Below, piece after piece: positions 59,484 through 64,000 of a stretch of DNA of 64,000 nt. Under the pieces are notes generated by a model. It saw only the letters and a program-made list of their open reading frames with translations. It made no database searches and had not been told where the DNA came from. The DNA lies in the NCBI GenBank assembly GCA_963740065.1, contig CAVUCS010000004.1, positions 186,001 through 250,000 of the forward strand, given 5' to 3'. Numbering within the stretch: the stretch's first letter is position 1; each line of letters opens with the position of its first letter. The DNA is from DASVDE01 sp963740065. Its GTDB lineage: Bacteria; Actinomycetota; Thermoleophilia; Solirubrobacterales; 70-9. The position numbers and the translations under genes were made by a program.

Positions 59484-61448
59484 ATGCCCAACCGGCTCGC
59501 CCAGGAGACCAGCCCCTACCTCCTCCAGCACCGCGACAACCCGGTGGACTGGTATCCGTGGGGCACGGAAGCCCTGAGTCGGGCGCACGAGGAGGACCGT
59601 CCGATCCTTCTCTCGGTCGGCTATTCGGCCTGCCACTGGTGCCACGTAATGGAGCGCGAATCATTTGAGGATCCGGAAACCGCCGCCTATATGAACGAGC
59701 ACTTCGTCAACGTCAAGGTCGACCGCGAAGAGCGCCCCGACGTCGACGCCCTCTACATGGAGGCCGTGCAAGCAATCAGCGGACACGGTGGTTGGCCAAT
59801 GACCGTCTTCCTCGACCCGGACGGGGTGCCGTTCCACGGTGGCACTTACTTCCCGCCCGATGACAGCCGTGGAATGCCGAGCTTTCGGATGGTGATGGAG
59901 GCAGTGGTCGAAGCCTTCGAGGGGCGGCGCGACGAGCTGCGGGAGAGGGCTGCGGGGACGCGAGCCCGACTTGGCGCGATCGGCATGGTCGAGCCGGCGG
60001 ATGAGATGCCCGGCGCGCGCACGCTGGAGGAAGGGTTGCGGGCGCTGAACGCATCCGCCGACATGGAGCGCGGCGGTTTCGGCGGCGCGCCAAAGTTTCC
60101 TCCGGCCTCGGCTTTGGAGCTGCTGCTGGCCCGCGGTGAACCCGAAATGGTCGAGCGCACGCTCGACGCGATGCAGGCGGGCGGCATCTACGACCAGATC
60201 GGCGGGGGCTTCTCCCGTTATTCGGTCGACGCTTCCTGGCTCATCCCCCACTTCGAAAAGATGCTCTACGACAATGCCCTATTGGCACGCGCCTACCTAC
60301 ACGGCTGGCAGGAGTTCGGCCATGAGCGCTACCGCCGGACCTGTGAAGAAACACTGGACTGGGCATTGCGGGAGATGCGCGGGCCGGAGGGAGGGTTCTA
60401 CTCCGCTCTCGATGCCGACTCCGAGGGCGAAGAGGGACGCTTCTACGTTTGGACGCCGGGCGAGATCCGCGAAGTGCTTGGCGACGAGGGGGTGCCGATC
60501 CTCGACTACTACGGCGTCACCGAAGCCGGCAATTTCGAGGGCCGCAACGTTTTGTCTTTGTATAAGGGGGCCAACGCGTTGCCGCCCGAAGGGCTTGCCA
60601 AGGCTCGCGCCGCCCTTTTCGAAGCCCGCTCCCAGCGGGTTCGCCCGGGCCTCGACGACAAGCGACTCGCTTCGTGGAATGCGCTGGCGATCGCCGCCCT
60701 CGCCGAGGCGGGCGCGGTGCTGGAACGGGCCGACTACCTCGACGCCGCCCGCGAGTGCGCAGAGTTCGTCCTCAGCGAAATGCGCGAAGACGGCCACCTC
60801 CTGCGTACCTACAAAGATGGGAGAGCGCGCCTCAATGCTTATCTCGAGGATCACGCTTTCCTCTTGGAAGCGCTTCTCACCCTCTACGAATCGACATTCG
60901 AGCAGCGCTGGTTTGACGAAGCGCGCGCACTCGCCGACACCACGATCGAGCGCTTCGGCGACCCCGAGCGCGGCGGCTTCTTCTCCACCTCCGACGACCA
61001 CGAAGCACTGATCGCCCGCCGCAAGGAGATCGGCGACCACCCGATCCCCTCCGGCAACAGCTCAATGGCGATGGGCCTCTTGCGCCTGGCGGCCCTGACC
61101 GGCGAGCGCAGCTACGAGCGCCAGGCGGAGGGCGTCTTCCGTCTCTTCACAAGATCTGCCGCTCAACACCCGGAGGCCTTCGCCCACCTCCTACGAGCCC
61201 TCGACTTCCACCTCTCCCCCACCAAGGAAGTAGCCCTGATCGGCGACGACCTCGAAGAACTGGCGCAAATCGTCCGTTCCAAGCACCGCCCCTATCAAGT
61301 CCTCGCCGCCGGCCCGGAAGGCTCAGCCTCGCCAGCGCTCCTCCAAGGACGACCCACAATCGAAGGCCGTCCCACCGCCTACGTCTGCGAGCACTTCGCC
61401 TGCCAAGCCCCCACCACGGAACCGAAGCAACTGCAAGAACTCCTCTGA
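59484..61448 (+). CDS. thioredoxin-domain protein of the YyaL/SSP411 family
   Basis: 654 residues from ATG 59484. N-terminal thioredoxin-like domain: TSPYLLQHRDNPVDWYPWG and SVGYSACHWCHVMERESFED, where C-H-W-C is the redox pair; VNVKVDREERPDVDALYM and GGWPMTVFLDPDGVPFHGGTYFPP follow. C-terminal (alpha/alpha)6-barrel-like region: GGFGGAPKFPPASALELLL, YDQIGGGFSRYSVDASWLIPHFEKMLYDNA, ASWNALAIAALAEAG. A GlcNAc-epimerase-like fold is known for this part. The upstream frame to 58989 is a shadow and ignored. Possible cofactor or carbohydrate role; function unresolved. Convergent with glnA. Confidence 0.92.
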   Translation: MPNRLAQETSPYLLQHRDNPVDWYPWGTEALSRAHEEDRPILLSVGYSACHWCHVMERESFEDPETAAYMNEHFVNVKVDREERPDVDALYMEAVQAISGHGGWPMTVFLDPDGVPFHGGTYFPPDDSRGMPSFRMVMEAVVEAFEGRRDELRERAAGTRARLGAIGMVEPADEMPGARTLEEGLRALNASADMERGGFGGAPKFPPASALELLLARGEPEMVERTLDAMQAGGIYDQIGGGFSRYSVDASWLIPHFEKMLYDNALLARAYLHGWQEFGHERYRRTCEETLDWALREMRGPEGGFYSALDADSEGEEGRFYVWTPGEIREVLGDEGVPILDYYGVTEAGNFEGRNVLSLYKGANALPPEGLAKARAALFEARSQRVRPGLDDKRLASWNALAIAALAEAGAVLERADYLDAARECAEFVLSEMREDGHLLRTYKDGRARLNAYLEDHAFLLEALLTLYESTFEQRWFDEARALADTTIERFGDPERGGFFSTSDDHEALIARRKEIGDHPIPSGNSSMAMGLLRLAALTGERSYERQAEGVFRLFTRSAAQHPEAFAHLLRALDFHLSPTKEVALIGDDLEELAQIVRSKHRPYQVLAAGPEGSASPALLQGRPTIEGRPTAYVCEHFACQAPTTEPKQLQELL

Positions 61449-61458
61449 CGCTTGCGTA

Positions 61459-61535
61459 GGAGGGGTCGGGGGGTCTCTCCAGCGGGCGGCGCTACCCGAA
61501 GGGATAGCCCGCTGGAGAGACCCCCCGACCCCTCC
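61459..61535. repeat. perfect 29-bp inverted repeat between convergent genes
   Basis: Arm 61459-61487 (starts GGAGGGGTCGGGGGG, ends CCAGCGGGC) pairs without mismatch with arm 61507-61535 (starts GCCCGCTGGAGAG, ends GACCCCTCC). The 19-nt loop contains CCC-GAA-GGG. It lies 10 bp after the YyaL stop and 11 bp before the glnA stop. It is too long and GC-rich for an ordinary terminator and lacks a T run, so it may be a dispersed palindromic element; no second copy was noticed in the window. Confidence 0.85.
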
Positions 61536-61546
61536 CCACCACAACC

Positions 61547-62899
61547 TCAGAGAACCGGCAGAAACTGCTCGATCTCATACGGAGTGACCTGCACCCGGTA
61601 GTCGTCCCACTCCTGCCTCTTGATCTCAACAAACCGCCGAAACGTATGCTCGCCAAGCGTGCGCAGGATCAGCTCCGACTCGGCCGCGACCTCAATAGCC
61701 TCGCCCAGCGTTGCCGGCAACTGCTCAATCCCCCGCTGGGACCGCTCCTCCGGTGAGAGGTGGTACAGGTTCTGCTCCATCGGCTCGGGCAGCTCGTAGC
61801 CCTTCTCGATCCCTTCCAACCCCGCCTGCAACATCCCCGCGAAGCAGAGGTAGGGATTGCACGAAGGATCGGGGCAGCGCAGCTCGGCGCGGGTCGCGCC
61901 CTCCTTGCCGGGGTGGTAAAGCGGCACCCGGATCAGCGCCGAGCGGTTGCGCCGCGACCAGGCCAGGTAGACCGGCGCCTCGTAGCCCGGGACCAAGCGC
62001 TTGTATGAATTGACCCACTGGGCGAAGAGCGGCGAGATCTCGCGCGCATGCTTGAGCTGGCCGGCGATGAAGGCCTTTGCGGTGGCCGAGAGGAAGTACT
62101 GATCGTCGGGATCGAAAAAGGCGTTTCTCCCGCCTTTGGTCAAAGACTGGTGCACATGCATCCCGGACCCGTTCTCACCGAATAGCGGCTTGGGCATAAA
62201 GGTGGCGTGCCAGCCGTATTTCATAGCGATCTCCTTGACCACGATGCGATACGTCATGCAGTCGTCGGCCATCGCCAGCGCGTCCTTGTAGCGCATGTCG
62301 ACCTCGTGCTGAGAGGGGCCGACCTCGTGATGGGTGTACTCGACGTGGATGCCCATCCGCTCCAACGCCAACACCGTCTCCCGGCGTAGATCGGAGCCGG
62401 CGTCGAGCGTCGTCAGGTCGAAGTAGCCGCCCTCATCGAGCACCTCCGGGACGCCGTTCTCCGGCTTCGCCGAGCGGAAGTAGAAGTACTCCAGCTCGGG
62501 GCCGATGTTGTAGGCGTCGAAACCCAGATCTTCAGCGCGCTTCAGCGCCCGGCGCAAGATCCAACGCGGGTCGCCCTCGTAAGGCTCTCCACCGGGGACC
62601 CGGATGTCGCAGAACATGCGGGCGACGGCGTTTTCCTCCTCGGGGCGCCAGGGCACAAGCGCGAAGGTCGAGGGATCGGGCATCGCGATCATGTCCGACT
62701 CCTCGATTGGATTGAAGCCGGTAATCGAGGATCCATCGAAGCCCATGCCGCCCTCGAAGGCGTCTTCCAGTTCGGCGGCGTTGATCGAAAAGCTCTTCAG
62801 CTGGCCGAGGACGTCGGTGAACCAGAGCCGGATGAAGCGAACGTCGCGCTCCTTGACGATCTCAGCAACATCAGCGGCGCTCTTGGGTAGATCTGCCAT
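61547..62899 (-). CDS. glnA: glutamine synthetase, type I-alpha
   Basis: 450 residues from ATG 62899 (AAGGAGG upstream; the longer GTG-start frame adds Arg-rich junk). FDGSSITGFNPIEESDM is the substrate loop (D-G-S-S). LEYFYFRS and HHEVGPSQHEVDM are active-site strands, TFMPKPLFGENGSGMHVHQSL is the metal and ATP site (K-P-L-x-G-x-N-G-S-G-M-H), and the C-terminus RVQVTPYEIEQF matches the Bacillus-type (GSI-alpha) ending, as does GIEQLPATLGEAIE. NLYHLSPEER is where adenylylated GSI-beta has NLYDLP, so control by adenylylation is not expected. It diverges from the AhpD-like gene across 137 bp. Confidence 0.93.
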   Translation of the reverse strand: MADLPKSAADVAEIVKERDVRFIRLWFTDVLGQLKSFSINAAELEDAFEGGMGFDGSSITGFNPIEESDMIAMPDPSTFALVPWRPEEENAVARMFCDIRVPGGEPYEGDPRWILRRALKRAEDLGFDAYNIGPELEYFYFRSAKPENGVPEVLDEGGYFDLTTLDAGSDLRRETVLALERMGIHVEYTHHEVGPSQHEVDMRYKDALAMADDCMTYRIVVKEIAMKYGWHATFMPKPLFGENGSGMHVHQSLTKGGRNAFFDPDDQYFLSATAKAFIAGQLKHAREISPLFAQWVNSYKRLVPGYEAPVYLAWSRRNRSALIRVPLYHPGKEGATRAELRCPDPSCNPYLCFAGMLQAGLEGIEKGYELPEPMEQNLYHLSPEERSQRGIEQLPATLGEAIEVAAESELILRTLGEHTFRRFVEIKRQEWDDYRVQVTPYEIEQFLPVL

Positions 62900-62988
62900 T
62901 CCGGCCTCCTTCGGGGCTTGTCCGCGCGGGGGCCGCAACGATAGGCGAAGTCGAGGCCGGCTTGCGAGGCCGTCCGAAAGGCGGTATA

Positions 62989-63005
62989 ACTTACTCCTCG
63001 TAAGT
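62989..63005. promoter_or_regulatory. operator-like palindrome before AhpD-like gene
   Basis: ACTTAC-TCCTC-GTAAGT (6-bp arms, 5-bp spacer), followed by AAGT. It lies 32 bp before the GTG start and next to TATAAC at 62985-62990, a possible -10 element. It is shared by the divergent glnA gene. Confidence 0.5.
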
Positions 63006-63036
63006 AAGTGGCTCAAAGTAAAGTAAAGGGCGAAAC

Positions 63037-63603
63037 GTGACGGTAAGAACAGAAGTCAGCAGGTTCCAGATCCACGACGAGTTGACGGCCCCGGATGAGA
63101 GCGCTCCCCTGCTCAAGAGCATCCAGGCCGCTGGCGGTGCAGTGACCAAGTTCGTCGGCGTGCTCGCCGGCGCGCCCGCAGTGCTTCGTGCCTACACCAG
63201 GATGCGCTCAGAACTGCGCGGCGGAGTCCTGCCGCAAGCCACCCGTGAGCGGATCGCCTTGGCGGTCGCCGAGCGCCGCGACGACACCTACAGCATCGCC
63301 CAGCACGCGAAGTCCGCCCGCCGGGCCGGTCTCGGCCTCGACGAAGTCTCCCGGGCTCGCAGCTTCACTTCGGGTGACTCCAGAGAGGCGACCCTGCTCG
63401 CTTACCTGAAAGAGGCCCTCGACGCCGATGGCCCGCCGCCGATCCACCTCCATGAGGAGGCACGAGAGATCGGCTGGTCCGACGAAGAGATCCTCGAAGC
63501 GGTCGGCCACCTGGCCCTCAACGAGTTCCAAAGCCTGATTGCGGGCTCAGCCGCCCTGCCGAAAGACCAGGCGACGCCGAGGGTTCTGCCCGCGGCGGCC
63601 TAA
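63037..63603 (+). CDS. AhpD/CMD-like protein lacking the usual cysteines
   Basis: 188 residues from GTG 63037. It shows the carboxymuconolactone decarboxylase/AhpD-like helical bundle: GVLPQATRERIALAVAERRDDTYSIAQHAKSARRAGLGLDEV (key part ERIALAVAERRDDTYSIAQH). In AhpD the segment is E-x3-C-x-x-C-x3-H; here S and A replace the Cys (Y-S-I-A-Q-H), with the His kept. The second half is the SWSDEEILEAVGHLALNEFQSLI-like W-S-D-E-E-I-L-E-A repeat. So not a peroxidase partner by the known mechanism. Divergent from glnA over a palindrome. Convergent with the gene cut by the right edge (3-bp overlap). Confidence 0.8.
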   Translation: MTVRTEVSRFQIHDELTAPDESAPLLKSIQAAGGAVTKFVGVLAGAPAVLRAYTRMRSELRGGVLPQATRERIALAVAERRDDTYSIAQHAKSARRAGLGLDEVSRARSFTSGDSREATLLAYLKEALDADGPPPIHLHEEAREIGWSDEEILEAVGHLALNEFQSLIAGSAALPKDQATPRVLPAAA

Positions 63604-64000
63604 CCCTCGACGACGGTCGCCGTGTAGAGCAGGCGGGCTGTCGAGTAGCGACAACCGTAGGTGGCGCGCTTGCCGATTTGAGCCTGAGGCATACCCTGGC
63701 GGACGTCGGTTGAGTTCGTGCACTTGCCCGGGGCGCGGCTTGCGCGCCAGACGTTGTTGGCCGCAAGGCCCTGGGCAAAGGCGGGCGCCCAGGTGGGCAC
63801 GGTGATCCCGACGATGTCGCCCTTCTCGACCTTCAGCGACGCGCCGAACTTGACCGTTTGGCCCAAGTAGGGACTGAGCACGCGGATCGAGCTCTGTCTG
63901 CGCAGGTTGTAACGAGGGTGGATTTGTGCCGGCGATTCGACGGAGAATCGCGAGGCGCGCCTCCGGCGGGGTGCCGAAAAAGCCGTTGAAGAAGGAGCGC
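63600..64000 (-). CDS. hypothetical protein, probably secreted beta-rich (5' end beyond window)
   Basis: Reading frame is open from the TAG at 63600-63602 to the window edge (about 132 residues). Start is not seen; GTG 63881 is a possible internal start. The visible part begins with an Arg/Ser-rich stretch (FSAPRRRRASRFSV), then SPAQIHPRYNLRRQSSIRVLSPYLGQTVKFGAS, and a strand-rich domain (GDIVGITVPTWAPAFAQGLA; NSTDVRQGMPQAQIGKRATYGC). Two cysteines near the end. The V-T-V-P-T-W-A-P motif is a feature I cannot tie to a named family. Function unknown. Confidence 0.6.
   Translation of the reverse strand, partial: APSSTAFSAPRRRRASRFSVESPAQIHPRYNLRRQSSIRVLSPYLGQTVKFGASLKVEKGDIVGITVPTWAPAFAQGLAANNVWRASRAPGKCTNSTDVRQGMPQAQIGKRATYGCRYSTARLLYTATVVEG

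Overview
The window is high-GC, gene-dense bacterial DNA. It fits an actinomycete, probably from the Thermoleophilia/Solirubrobacterales side. The pointers are a fadA2-fabG4-htdX-fadE module as in mycobacteria, the crotonyl-CoA carboxylase/reductase plus ethylmalonyl-CoA mutase pair, a Bacillus-like (GSI-alpha) glutamine synthetase, an LPFTG-tailed surface protein and frequent GTG/TTG starts. The lineage is an inference; no rRNA or tRNA gene was seen. No intergenic stretch exceeds 300 bp; the longest are 14272-14511 and 46683-46839.

Layout. 1-6.2 kb: aquaporin (cut by the window edge), a thiamine-precursor/NMT1-type binding lipoprotein, three small genes, and mntH/mntR with a paired operator facing a ygfZ-like gene. 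6.2-12.1 kb: rmuC, ccr, a small ABM-like protein, clpS, a secreted protein and the B12-dependent ethylmalonyl-CoA mutase. 12.1-29.5 kb: a surface-polysaccharide locus with glycosyltransferases, two Wzy/WaaL-type polymerases, an initiating phosphoglycosyltransferase, a polysaccharide deacetylase, an Alg14/Alg13-like pair, an Acetyltransferase_6 protein and a fused Wzz/BY-kinase. An ECF sigma gene and an LPFTG protein sit inside it. 29.6-34 kb: a MaoC hydratase, the heptose-phosphate genes hddA-gmhA-gmhB, an SCP2-like protein and an acyl-CoA dehydrogenase. 34-41 kb: a GT2, a Wzx flippase, pabB/pabC, a coiled-coil protein, a second Acetyltransferase_6 protein and a cupin/JmjC protein. 41-46.7 kb: malyl/methylmalyl-CoA lyase, GTP-type PEP carboxykinase, a DUF4333 lipoprotein and a SucCD-like acyl-CoA ligase co-translated with a small ferredoxin. 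46.8-57.3 kb: a fatty-acid module (thiolase, FabG4, HtdX, two acyl-CoA dehydrogenases), an HxlR regulator facing an MMPL exporter, and an acyl-CoA synthetase. 57.3-64 kb: a secreted protein, a GGDEF-EAL protein, YyaL, glutamine synthetase, an AhpD-like protein and the end of a further gene that is cut by the window edge.

How it works together. Five candidates for ethylmalonyl-CoA pathway steps (ccr, mutase, MaoC, acyl-CoA dehydrogenase, CitE-like lyase) lie between 7 and 42 kb, separated by two polysaccharide blocks. PEP carboxykinase and the SucCD-like ligase would handle the C4 products. The polysaccharide genes include initiation, assembly, flipping, polymerisation, length control and heptose supply.

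Caution on sequence quality. Six conserved genes are broken by seven single-base frameshifts. In every case the downstream frame is reached by skipping one base, and the repaired lengths match the family. Insertion-type assembly errors are the simplest reading, so these genes are annotated at full length. Four-base stop/start overlaps of the form NTGA recur and were used to set several TTG starts and one CTG start.
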